Assembly: GCA_035492775.1 (NCBI GenBank)
Contig: DATJIW010000006.1
Location: 1 to 64,000, forward strand
Direction: 5' to 3'
DNA: 64,000 nucleotides
DNA from: DATJFQ01 sp035492775
GTDB taxonomy: Bacteria > Acidobacteriota > Vicinamibacteria > Vicinamibacterales > 2-12-FULL-66-21
Shown piece by piece: positions 26,965-34,900 of the stretch. Made by a program: the position numbers and the translations under genes. The notes under the pieces were generated by a model. The model searched no databases. It worked only from the letters and a program-made list of their open reading frames with translations, and was not told where the DNA came from. How positions within the stretch are numbered: the stretch's first letter is position 1; every line of letters begins with the position of its first letter.

Positions 26965-27708
26965 ATGCCCCGGTCGCCGCGCGTCTCATCCATCGCTTAC
27001 TCCTTCGGCCCCGGCCCCGTCACCCCCGCAGTGCGTCTGCTGCTCTGGGCAAACGGCATCGTCTGGGTGGCCACGCTCGTGTTCCAGCGGCTGGTCGAAT
27101 GGCTGGGACTGGTACCCCAGTACGTGTTGCACAAGTACTGGCTGTGGCAGCCCGTCACGTACATGTTCGTGCATGCGCGCAACCCCACGCACATTCTGTT
27201 CAACATGCTCGGTCTCTGGATGTTCGGGGTCGAGCTGGAGCGCATGTGGGGCACGAAGTTCTTCACCCGCTACTACGCGATTACCGGCGTGGGGGCGGGT
27301 CTCACCACGCTCCTGGTGTCGCTCCTGCCGTTCGCGGCCACTACTCCGACGTACTATTCGGTGACGATCGGCGCGTCGGGTGCGCTGTTCGGGCTGCTGC
27401 TCGCATACGCGCTTTACTTTCCGAACCGCCCGATACTGATGTTTCTGCTGTTTCCGATCCCCGCGAAGTACTTCGTGATGATCATCGGCGGCATCGCGTT
27501 TCTGACGGCGGCAGACGGCAACGGCAGCGTGGCGGCGACTACGCACCTCGGCGGAATGGTGGTTGGATATCTCTATCTGCGGGGCGGCCGCGGCGGTTTC
27601 ACGGCTGAGATAAAGTACCGCTACCTCAAGTGGAAGATGAACCGCCTGCGCCGGAAGTTCGACGTGTACTCGGGCGGCCGATCCGACTGGGATCGGCGCG
27701 TGCACTGA
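26965..27708 (+). CDS. Rhomboid-family intramembrane serine protease
   Basis: The 247 residues have six membrane helices with the rhomboid signatures. HILFNMLGLWMFG, with the conserved His/Asn, lies in helix 2; GASGALFG holds the catalytic Ser138; and TTHLGG holds His193, completing the Ser/His dyad. The enzyme cuts membrane-anchored substrates within the lipid bilayer. The ATG at 26,965 is chosen; the TTG at 26,929 would add 12 residues. The cytoplasmic tail after the last helix is basic, about 45 residues. It lies alone between a terminator and a GT-C gene. Confidence 0.9.
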   Translation: MPRSPRVSSIAYSFGPGPVTPAVRLLLWANGIVWVATLVFQRLVEWLGLVPQYVLHKYWLWQPVTYMFVHARNPTHILFNMLGLWMFGVELERMWGTKFFTRYYAITGVGAGLTTLLVSLLPFAATTPTYYSVTIGASGALFGLLLAYALYFPNRPILMFLLFPIPAKYFVMIIGGIAFLTAADGNGSVAATTHLGGMVVGYLYLRGGRGGFTAEIKYRYLKWKMNRLRRKFDVYSGGRSDWDRRVH

Positions 27709-27829
27709 ATTCTGACAACTCTCCGACTATCCAACCACTCGAGGTGACCCGCCAGGCACTCGAGGCTATCGAGACCAACGCCCCGGCGCGCCGGAAATCC
27801 TGCGTCGTCGAAAATTGCGGAGCTGCAAA

Positions 27830-29197
27830 TTGACGGCGCGGCGCTCTTCTCGAGGCGCCTTTCTGGTGGCCGCTTTTCTCGCGGGTCTGGTTATCCGCGT
27901 CGCCACCTTGACGCTTCCCGGCACGGAGGATGTGCTGGTCTGGAAGACGTGGAGCTACGGCGCGTCGAGCGACGTTACGTCCATCTACGGCGTCGGCGGC
28001 TCTCCGCCACGCCGCGGCGTCATCACGTGGGGCACTCGGAATACCACGGTCGACTATCCACCAGGGACACCATACCTGCTCGCGATTGTCGGCCGGGCGT
28101 ATCGCGCCGCCGATCCTTCCTTTGCCGACTCGGCGCTGCTGACGGGCTCGATCAAGCTGCTCACGCTTCTGTTCGACGCGTGCACATGCGTGCTTCTCTG
28201 GGCGCTCGCAAGCCGGTTCGCCGGCCCGCGCGTGGCCGCCGCAGCGGCGGTCGGCTACTGGTTGAATCCCGCGACGCTGATGGACGGCGCCGTCCTCGGC
28301 TATCTCGATCCGTGGATGACGGCGCCGGCGCTCGCAGCGCTCGTCGCCGCGGACACGGGCCTGGCTTTGCCGTGCGGAGCCGCGCTCGCCGCCGCAGTCC
28401 TGATCAAAGCACAAGCGGTCTTGGTCGCACCCGTGGCGGCGCTGCTCCTGTGGCACGCCGCGGCTCGTCGGTGGCGCAGCTTCCTCCTCGCCTCGACAGG
28501 GTTCGCGGTGATCGCATGTCTGGCGCTCGTGCCGTTCGCGCTGCGGGGCGCGCTACCCAATGTTGCGCAGGGCGTCACGGCCCTCGTGCGGCATGACATG
28601 CTGTCGGGCACTGCGGCCAACCTGTGGTGGCTGATTACGTGGATGCTGCGTGCGGCGTATGCGGTGAAGGATCTCGGCCGCTGGGCCGCCTGGACCATGA
28701 CCGTGCGGATTCTCGGGATTTCGAGGGTGGTCGCGCTCGGCTACCCGAATCCGCGCCTGCTGGCAGGATCGATCGTGGCGGTCGCGGGTGCGTGGGCGTT
28801 CTTCCGCGCGCATGCGGCGGCCGCGCGGGGTGTCACGCCCGCCGTGATCGTCGCCGCAGGCGCATTCGCCGTGCACGCCTATTTCGTGCTGGGCGTGCAG
28901 GTCCACGAGAACCACCTGTTTCTCGCGGTCCCGCTCCTCGCCGTGTCGGCCGCGGCGCTGCCGCAGTATCGCGCGACGCTGGCAGCGATCAGCGCAATTT
29001 CGGCGCTGAACCTCTTTCTCTTTTACGGCATCGGCCGCGGCTTCCCGCTGCCGCCGCGGCACTTCACTGTCGTCGACGCGACCGTCGTACTGTCAGCGCT
29101 CAACGTGATCGCGCTCTGGCATCACGCCGGGACGCTGTCGGCTACTTGTGAAAGTAGTGGTCGGTATGATCGAGCCAGTCCTGGCGGATCGGGCTGA
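27830..29197 (+). CDS. Multi-pass membrane glycosyltransferase-like protein (GT-C)
   Basis: About 455 residues with ten or more membrane helices. The extracytoplasmic loop after the first helix contains an acidic motif (GTEDVLVWKTW), and later come VDYPPGTPYLL and VQVHENHLF. The last resembles the QVHE motif of ALG6/ALG8-type glucosyltransferases. The TTG at 27,830 is preceded by GGAG with a 7-nt gap and is preferred; a TTG at 27,815 is also possible. The last 19 residues are encoded on DNA shared with the convergent cupin gene (56-nt overlap), so the true functional end may be nearer the last helix. Confidence 0.65.
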   Translation: MTARRSSRGAFLVAAFLAGLVIRVATLTLPGTEDVLVWKTWSYGASSDVTSIYGVGGSPPRRGVITWGTRNTTVDYPPGTPYLLAIVGRAYRAADPSFADSALLTGSIKLLTLLFDACTCVLLWALASRFAGPRVAAAAAVGYWLNPATLMDGAVLGYLDPWMTAPALAALVAADTGLALPCGAALAAAVLIKAQAVLVAPVAALLLWHAAARRWRSFLLASTGFAVIACLALVPFALRGALPNVAQGVTALVRHDMLSGTAANLWWLITWMLRAAYAVKDLGRWAAWTMTVRILGISRVVALGYPNPRLLAGSIVAVAGAWAFFRAHAAAARGVTPAVIVAAGAFAVHAYFVLGVQVHENHLFLAVPLLAVSAAALPQYRATLAAISAISALNLFLFYGIGRGFPLPPRHFTVVDATVVLSALNVIALWHHAGTLSATCESSGRYDRASPGGSG

Positions 29198-29501
29198 ACA
29201 CGTCGAGTTCGAACGTGTCGTCGAGCGCCTCTGCCTGATGTTCGACCCATGAAGGGATGTGGAGCACCTCGCCTTCGCGAACGGTGATTTCCTCCCCTCC
29301 AATCAGGAACTTCAATGCGCCCTGGAGCACGTACGTCATCTGCTCGCTCTCGTGGGAATGCATCGGAACGAGCGCGCCTTTTTTCAGATAGATCTGCGCC
29401 AGCATCTCGCGCTCGCCCGTAACGATTTTGCGCGAAATCATCTCGGTGACCTTCTCGAGCGCGAGCTCGTCCCAGCGGTGGAGGCTCACGGTGGTATGCA
29501 T
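29142..29501 (-). CDS. Small cupin-domain protein
   Basis: The 119 residues form a single cupin barrel. Motif 1 PMHSHESEQMTYVLQG supplies two His and a Glu as metal ligands, and motif 2 VLHIPSWVEHQA supplies the last His. Small cupins of this kind bind a metal and act as isomerases, dioxygenases or sensors; the substrate is not readable. The ATG at 29,501 is preferred over a TTG at 29,510. A TATACT hexamer lies 8 nt upstream on the minus strand, within the shared -10 element. Confidence 0.85.
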   Translation of the reverse strand: MHTTVSLHRWDELALEKVTEMISRKIVTGEREMLAQIYLKKGALVPMHSHESEQMTYVLQGALKFLIGGEEITVREGEVLHIPSWVEHQAEALDDTFELDVFSPIRQDWLDHTDHYFHK

Positions 29502-29509
29502 CAAACGCA

Positions 29510-29517
29510 AGTATAAT
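29510..29517. promoter_or_regulatory. Symmetric bidirectional -10 element (cupin gene / E1 gene)
   Basis: AGTATAAT reads as TATAAT on the plus strand (29,512-29,517) and TATACT on the minus strand (29,515-29,510). The distance to the start codon is 8 nt on each side (ATG 29,526 plus; ATG 29,501 minus). Neither gene has a Shine-Dalgarno sequence. The geometry fits one AT-rich element driving leaderless transcripts both ways; this is inference. Confidence 0.6.
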
Positions 29518-29525
29518 CGGACAAC

Positions 29526-31658
29526 ATGAAAGCGACCGCGGTCAGCACGGGAAAAGCTGCGCCTGCCCGCTCGTACGACGGCCTGGCGCCGTCAGATCTG
29601 CTGCGTGCGTACCGGACGATGGTGCTGTCGCGCAAGCTGGACGACAAGGAAATTCAGCTCAAGAATCAGAGCCTGATTTTCTTTCAGATCAGCGGCGCGG
29701 GCCATGAAGCGATCCTCACGGCCGCGGGCATGGTGCTCAAGGCCGGCCACGACTGGTTCTATCCCTACTACCGTGACCGTGCGCTCTGCCTCTCGCTGGG
29801 CATGACCCCGCTCGAAATGCTACTGAGCGCAGTGGGCGCCAGCGACGATCCCAATTCGGGCGGCCGTCAGATGCCGTCCCATTGGGGACACAAGAAACTC
29901 AATATCGTCTCGCAATCGAGCCCCACGGGGACGCAGTGCCTGCAGGCCATCGGGTGCGCGGAAGCCGGGCGTCTGTTTCAGAAGATTGCCGGCATCCCCG
30001 ATGCGGAGCGGCGCTTCCGGACCGACGAGGTCGTGTACGTCTCGATTGGCGAAGGCACGTCCAGCGAAGGCGAGTTCTGGGAATCGCTCAATTCCGCCTG
30101 CACGCTGAAGCTGCCTGTCGTCTATCTCGTCGAAGACAACGGGTACGCGATCTCCGTTCCTGTCGAAGTGCAGACGCCAGGCGGCGATCTGTCGAAGCTC
30201 GTGTCGTCGTTTCCCGGTCTGCTGGTGCAGAGCATCGACGGCACGGACCTGCTCGCCAGCTACACGGCTATGACGGCAGCCGTGGAGTACGCGCGCGCGC
30301 GAAAGGGACCCGCGCTCGTCCACGCAAAAGTAATACGCCCGTATTCGCATTCCCTCTCCGACGACGAGAAGCTGTACAAGACGGCCGAGGAGCGTGCGAC
30401 CGAAGCGAAGCGCGATCCCATCACGAGGCTGGCGACGCTGCTCGTCAGCGAGCAGATCGCCACCGAGGACGAGCTGAAGGCCATCGTGCGCGAGGTCGAA
30501 GGTGAAATCGCCAAGGCTGTGGAACAGGCGATCGGCGCGCGGAAACCCGCGGCGGATACCGCGCTGATGTACGTCTACTCGCCCGACGTCGATCCGATGT
30601 CGGATGCCTTCGCAACGCCGGCCGAGCCCGAGGGAAAGCCGGACACGATGGTGGCGGCAATCAACCGGACGTTGAAGGACGAGATGGCGCGTGATCGCCG
30701 AATCGTCGTCTTTGGCGAGGACGTCGCCGACGCAAGCCGCGAAACGTCGCTGGAGAGCGTGCCGGGGAAAGGCGGCGTGTTCAAGGTCACGCACGGCTTG
30801 CAGCGGGCGTTCGGCAGCACTCGAGTTTTCAATTCCCCGCTCGCGGAAGCGAACATCATCGGGCGTGCCGTCGGCATGGCCACCCGCGGCATCAAGCCGG
30901 TCGTCGAGATCCAGTTCTTCGATTACATCTGGCCGGCAATGATGCAGCTGCGCGACGAGATGTCGATGCTGCGCTATCGGTCGAACAACGCATTTTCGTG
31001 CCCGCTCGTCACGCGCGTGGCCATCGGCGGATACTTGCGCGGCGGCGCCCCGTACCACAGTCAGTCGGGAGAGAGCATCTTCGCGCATTGCCCCGGCATC
31101 CGCGTCGTCCTTCCATCGAACGCGCAGGACGCCGCCGGGTTGCTGCGCACGTCCATCCGGTGCGACGACCCCGTGTTGTTCCTCGAACACAAACACCTCT
31201 ACCGACAGACGTACAACAAAGGCGAATACCCCGGGCCGAACTACATGGTGCCGTTCGGCAAAGCCGCCACCAGGCGCGAGGGCACCGACGTCGTCGTCGT
31301 CACCTATGGCGCGCTCGTGCAGCGCTCGCTGCTCGCGGCACAGCAGGCGGAAAAGGATGGCGTCAGCGTGATGGTGATCGACTTGCGTTCGATCGCGCCG
31401 TACGACTGGGAGGCGATCGCCGAGGCCGTGCGGAAGACCAATCGCGTGGTCATTGCCCACGAGGATCAACTGACGTGCGGCTTTGGAGCGGAGCTCGCCG
31501 CGCGTATCGCGGACGAACTGTTCGAACATCTCGATGCGCCCGTTCGGCGTGTCGCGGCGCTCGACGCGCCGGTCGCGTACTGTCCAAACCTCGAGGAGGT
31601 CATCCTGCCGCAGTCGGGTGACGTCCTGAAGGCCCTCCAGGACATCGCCAAGTATTGA
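29526..31658 (+). CDS. Thiamine-dependent 2-oxoacid dehydrogenase E1, alpha and beta fused
   Basis: The 710 residues combine E1-alpha (about 1-350) and E1-beta (about 372-710) in one chain. The TPP site is VSIGEGTSSEGEFWESLN...EDNGYAIS (about 172-210), with GEG in place of the usual GDG. The beta half carries RIVVFGEDVAD, FNSPLAEANIIGRAVGMA and the C-terminal transketolase domain (VMVIDLRSIAPYDWEAI). It would decarboxylate pyruvate, branched-chain or another 2-oxoacid and load an E2 lipoyl domain. No E2 or E3 gene lies nearby, so the substrate is uncertain. The ATG follows the -10 element by 8 nt. Confidence 0.9.
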   Translation: MKATAVSTGKAAPARSYDGLAPSDLLRAYRTMVLSRKLDDKEIQLKNQSLIFFQISGAGHEAILTAAGMVLKAGHDWFYPYYRDRALCLSLGMTPLEMLLSAVGASDDPNSGGRQMPSHWGHKKLNIVSQSSPTGTQCLQAIGCAEAGRLFQKIAGIPDAERRFRTDEVVYVSIGEGTSSEGEFWESLNSACTLKLPVVYLVEDNGYAISVPVEVQTPGGDLSKLVSSFPGLLVQSIDGTDLLASYTAMTAAVEYARARKGPALVHAKVIRPYSHSLSDDEKLYKTAEERATEAKRDPITRLATLLVSEQIATEDELKAIVREVEGEIAKAVEQAIGARKPAADTALMYVYSPDVDPMSDAFATPAEPEGKPDTMVAAINRTLKDEMARDRRIVVFGEDVADASRETSLESVPGKGGVFKVTHGLQRAFGSTRVFNSPLAEANIIGRAVGMATRGIKPVVEIQFFDYIWPAMMQLRDEMSMLRYRSNNAFSCPLVTRVAIGGYLRGGAPYHSQSGESIFAHCPGIRVVLPSNAQDAAGLLRTSIRCDDPVLFLEHKHLYRQTYNKGEYPGPNYMVPFGKAATRREGTDVVVVTYGALVQRSLLAAQQAEKDGVSVMVIDLRSIAPYDWEAIAEAVRKTNRVVIAHEDQLTCGFGAELAARIADELFEHLDAPVRRVAALDAPVAYCPNLEEVILPQSGDVLKALQDIAKY

Positions 31659-32686
31659 TGATGCCTCACTCACGAACCGCCGGCGCCGTCGCGCTCGCGG
31701 TTCTGTGGGTCGCCAGCCCATCTGCCAGGGTTCCCGTCGACACGCTGCGTGCAACCGGCGGCCTGCCGGCACACATCGAAGGCGCCTTCGAGTCCCCCCG
31801 CAGCTTCCAGCAGAGCGATGATGGGCGTTACGTCGTGTTCGATCGACGGGGCCACGCCGTCTACTCGATCACGGACGACGCCGCGCGCAAGATCGTGGAA
31901 GTCGGCGCGGAGCCGGGGAGGATTCTGGATCCGAGCGCATTCGACATGGATCCACGCGACGGCACGTTCGTGGTGGCGGACGCCCCGGCCCAGAAGGAGC
32001 GCATCCAGGTGTTCACAGCGAGCGGGAGCCGCATCGCCGGCTTTACGCTGCCAGGGCGGGCGCTGCCGCGGATCACGTTCGACAGCTTCGTCCTCAATGG
32101 CGTCGGCACCATCGCGTTCACAGGCGACACGCTGCTGCTCAATCAGCCAGAGCGGGGAGCGCTCATCACCGAAATGCGTCTCGACGGAACGCCGGTCCGG
32201 ACGCTCGGCGGTTTGCGCCCCACCGGGCAGGAGTCGGATCCCAGCGTGCACCTGGCGTTCAATTCCGGATTTCCGCTCGTAGACCCTGGCGGCGGGTACT
32301 ACTTCGTGTTTGCGGCGGGTCCACCGATGTTTCGCAAGTACGACGCCAAGGGCGAGCTGATGTACGAGCGCCACATCGAAGGCCCTGAAATCGATGATTA
32401 CCTGCGGTCGTTTCCGACGACCTGGGCCCGGCGGAAGCTCACTGACGGCGAATCGATCCCACTCGTCAACCCGGAAATCCGCGCGGCAGCCGTCGATCGG
32501 CAGGGGCGCCTCTGGGTGTCGCTGGTGCAGCCTGTGACCTATGTCTATGACACCACGGGCGACAAGATCCGCGTGATTCAGTTTCGCGGCGCAGACGTGA
32601 TCGCACCGAGCAGCCTGTTCTTCACGAAGGACGGCCGCCTGCTGGTCACGCCTGGATGTTACGAATTCAACGCCACGCTGCAGTGA
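31658..32686 (+). CDS. Secreted beta-propeller-like protein of unknown function
   Basis: The 342 residues start at an ATG overlapping the E1 stop (TGATG); a second ATG follows at once. A signal peptide (about 22 residues, ending SPSARV) precedes repeats of the form DGRYVVFDRRGHAVYSI and GTFVVADA...IQVFTASGSRIAGF. This is the blade pattern of NHL/6-bladed propellers, widespread as 6-bladed secreted proteins in Acidobacteria. It has no catalytic motif. The overlap suggests expression with the E1 gene even though one product is cytoplasmic and the other exported. Confidence 0.7.
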   Translation: MMPHSRTAGAVALAVLWVASPSARVPVDTLRATGGLPAHIEGAFESPRSFQQSDDGRYVVFDRRGHAVYSITDDAARKIVEVGAEPGRILDPSAFDMDPRDGTFVVADAPAQKERIQVFTASGSRIAGFTLPGRALPRITFDSFVLNGVGTIAFTGDTLLLNQPERGALITEMRLDGTPVRTLGGLRPTGQESDPSVHLAFNSGFPLVDPGGGYYFVFAAGPPMFRKYDAKGELMYERHIEGPEIDDYLRSFPTTWARRKLTDGESIPLVNPEIRAAAVDRQGRLWVSLVQPVTYVYDTTGDKIRVIQFRGADVIAPSSLFFTKDGRLLVTPGCYEFNATLQ

Positions 32687-32702
32687 AACGCGCTCGAGCG
32701 CC

Positions 32703-33068
32703 TCACATCAGTTTGCCAATCGGCCCGAGGTCGAGATTCAGCTCGCTCGGATCAATGTCGAACTGCGCCGCGAGATCCACGACGGTCTCCTGCAGGCGCA
32801 TCAACGCCATGCCGACATTTTCCGTTTCCTCCGCCGTCAACGCCTGCTGCTCCATGCGACGAATTGCCTGACGCTCGAGGATCTGGCGGATCAGTTCCAC
32901 CAGTGTGAGCACAAGCTTCATGACGGAGCGCCGCACATCCTCGGGATCCGCATTCCACCGTGGCGTCCGACGTGCGCCGGCACGCTCGATCTGTTGCCGG
33001 ATGGCATCGATCTGCGCGGCGGCTGCGGCCGTGGCCACACTGTCGTTGCGATGCGGCTGCTTCGGCAT
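32703..33068 (-). CDS. gvpK: Gas vesicle protein GvpK
   Basis: The 121 residues match GvpK: a central RWNADPEDVRRSVMKLVLTL, then VELIRQILERQAIRRMEQQ and the characteristic C-terminal DPSELNLDLGPIGKLM. GvpK is a minor, essential gas-vesicle accessory protein in several systems. The ATG at 33,068 is the first codon giving family-like length and follows the upstream GvpF/L stop by 44 nt. It is the last gene of the operon. The N-terminal 40 residues (Ala/Gln-rich) are specific to this protein. Confidence 0.9.
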   Translation of the reverse strand: MPKQPHRNDSVATAAAAAQIDAIRQQIERAGARRTPRWNADPEDVRRSVMKLVLTLVELIRQILERQAIRRMEQQALTAEETENVGMALMRLQETVVDLAAQFDIDPSELNLDLGPIGKLM

Positions 33069-33112
33069 CCGTTTCCGTACGGCCGTCCGCGGGCGTCGGG
33101 GACTCTTCCGCT

Positions 33113-33760
33113 TCACAAGAGCTCCGGTGCAAATGCATACGGAGCAAAGGGTCCGGACCAGGAGAGACCGGGCGCTTCCGCATGAACGCGCGACGCGGCG
33201 GCGCTGTAGGCTCCGACGCGGCGGCGGTCGACCAGGTGGTACAACGCGGCTGGACTCACACCGCTGGCAGGCATGAAACGTTGCGCCGCCGCAAGCGTCC
33301 CCAGCGTTCGTGCCCGCTTGAACGACGGCGGCGGTTCCGGATGTGCGGCCCGCACGAGTCGGCGGAGGTAGTCGGTGCCGGACCTGGCGTTGACGGTCTT
33401 CGTCCGCGCAGGGGTGATTGCAGCGGCCGACGAAGAACGCCATGTGAATTGCACGCATCCCCGGACCACGCCGAACGCGTCCTGGACCTCCTCCATGCGT
33501 TCCCCCATGGCCTCGTCGAGTTCTTCAGCGCTGAGCAACGTACCGAAGCGCACAGGAAGGATTGCCGGAACGCGCGTCGCCAGGCGATCGACGATCGTCT
33601 CGTGTGACTGCAGCGTCCCGAACTCGATCGGCGGCACGTCCGCCCGGCGCTCGACTGCCGCGAACGCGCCGGCGACCGGACGAACGACGACCGGTCCGCG
33701 CAAACCGCGTCCCGCCCTCGCGATAGGTGCGTCCATCAGCGCGAACACGTAGAGCGACAT
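33113..33760 (-). CDS. Gas vesicle protein GvpF/GvpL family (third copy)
   Basis: The 215 residues begin SLYVFALMDAP, the usual GvpF/L N-terminal strand. VRFGTLLSAEELDEAMGERMEEVQDAF matches the family's ILPMRFGT region. The C-terminus ends with GPFAPYAFAPELL, the GP(W/F)xPYxF signature. GvpF/L proteins are accessory or minor shell proteins that bind GvpA. The ATG at 33,760 overlaps the stop of the GvpA-family gene (ATGA), which decides the start. It is shorter and less typical than the other two GvpF/L proteins of the operon. Confidence 0.85.
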   Translation of the reverse strand: MSLYVFALMDAPIARAGRGLRGPVVVRPVAGAFAAVERRADVPPIEFGTLQSHETIVDRLATRVPAILPVRFGTLLSAEELDEAMGERMEEVQDAFGVVRGCVQFTWRSSSAAAITPARTKTVNARSGTDYLRRLVRAAHPEPPPSFKRARTLGTLAAAQRFMPASGVSPAALYHLVDRRRVGAYSAAASRVHAEAPGLSWSGPFAPYAFAPELL

Positions 33761-34134
33761 CAGCGCCCGGCGTGCGGCAGCACACGATCGGCTGCGCACA
33801 GCAGCGCCCCCAGCCGGAGGTACACGAGATCCACATCGGCGAGCGCGAGGATGACGTCCGCGTTCAAGACGACGCCTTTGTTGAGCAGGTTGTCGATGAC
33901 GTCCAGCAGCGTAGAGTCATCCGGATCGATGATCCGCCCCGCCTGTCGCGCCCCTGCGCTCCCGACGCGCGGAGGACGAATCGGGGAGGCCCGTTTCGTG
34001 TGGGACCGCGGGACCGATGCCTTGGGGGAAGGAGGTGGAACGCGTCCGCCGACGGTCGTATGCCGTGTCCTCGGCGCGACCGTACTTCGCAGCGCCGCGC
34101 GTGGCGGCCTCGGACGGCGCTTACTTCGTGCCAC
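33760..34134 (-). CDS. GvpA-family protein (GvpJ/GvpS-like) with long basic N-terminal extension
   Basis: Residues about 70-117 form a GvpA-type core (STLLDVIDNLLNKGVVLNAD, then VILALADVDLVYLRLGALL), closest to minor structural proteins GvpJ/GvpS rather than the main shell protein. The first 65 residues are unusual: rich in Arg, Pro, Ser and Lys, with no predicted structure. The start is the GTG at 34,134, overlapping the upstream GvpF/L gene by 14 nt; an internal GTG nearer the core is possible and would remove the extension. The next gene overlaps its stop (ATGA). Confidence 0.85.
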   Translation of the reverse strand: MARSKRRPRPPRAALRSTVAPRTRHTTVGGRVPPPSPKASVPRSHTKRASPIRPPRVGSAGARQAGRIIDPDDSTLLDVIDNLLNKGVVLNADVILALADVDLVYLRLGALLCAADRVLPHAGR

Positions 34135-34900
34135 TCATCTCCCCGACGAAATTGTAGGCCGGCCATGGTCCTGTCACCGTCATCTGCGCTCCAGCCGAGG
34201 CGCAGCGAGCGGCCTGCTCCTTCGCGGCGGCCTTGAACTCCAGGAGCGAGGCACGAGGGACGAGAAATGCCGCCTCGAGGAGTGGCGGGTTGGAGCCTGG
34301 CCCGCCTTTCGGTCGCTGCGTGGCGGCGCGTGCGCGACCTGCAAGCACTTCGTACGCACGGTCTGCCATCTGGAGGGCGCGCGTTCTGTCTTCCTTCGCG
34401 GCGTCGCGCGCCGCCTTGCGTGCCGCGAGAAAGCCGGCGCCCGTCTGCGGCGCTGCCGCCGGGGGACGCCCGGCTGCACGTGCAGGAAGCGCGAACACGC
34501 GGACGCCCCATTCTTCGCATCCGTCGATGCGGCGCATGGCCGCGTCAATCGGTTTGCGCCGGCGCAGCAACTCGTCCGTCGCTTTCTCGTCGGACGAAAA
34601 CAACGTCAGCAGCTTCATCGGCAGGACGGTCGCGGTGCGAAGGCGCGTGAAATGCTCGACGACGGCTTCATGGCCGACGGCTACGCCCGACACCCAGTCG
34701 AGATCGCGGAGATTCTCGCGTAAGGCCGGCTCGCCGTACACGCTGAGCGGCACATCCGCGGCCACGAGCCATACGCCTTCGCGCACGGCGACGGCACGCG
34801 GCGGGTCGCCGCCGGGCACGCCGGCAGGCAGCCCCGCCACCTTCAGCCGCGCGCGAGACGCGATCACGCAGTACGCATACGTGACAGACGCTGCGGTCAT
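34121..34900 (-). CDS. Gas vesicle protein GvpF/GvpL family (second copy)
   Basis: The 259 residues start TAASVTYAYCVIAS and end TGPWPAYNFVGEM, both GvpF/L hallmarks. VLPMKLLTLFSSDEKATDEL is the conserved ILPMxFGT-like region with a changed centre. A central Ala/Arg-rich helix (RAAGRPPAAAPQTGAG..AARKAARDAAKEDR) separates the two halves. The ATG at 34,900 overlaps the ATPase stop (ATGA); an ATG at 34,918 would add six residues. The role is accessory, probably in nucleating or capping GvpA assembly. Confidence 0.85.
   Translation of the reverse strand: MTAASVTYAYCVIASRARLKVAGLPAGVPGGDPPRAVAVREGVWLVAADVPLSVYGEPALRENLRDLDWVSGVAVGHEAVVEHFTRLRTATVLPMKLLTLFSSDEKATDELLRRRKPIDAAMRRIDGCEEWGVRVFALPARAAGRPPAAAPQTGAGFLAARKAARDAAKEDRTRALQMADRAYEVLAGRARAATQRPKGGPGSNPPLLEAAFLVPRASLLEFKAAAKEQAARCASAGAQMTVTGPWPAYNFVGEMSGTK

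Noticed and set aside
29820..31772. Minus-strand open frame of about 650 codons
   Set aside because: It is antisense to the fused E1 gene and has no recognisable domain.
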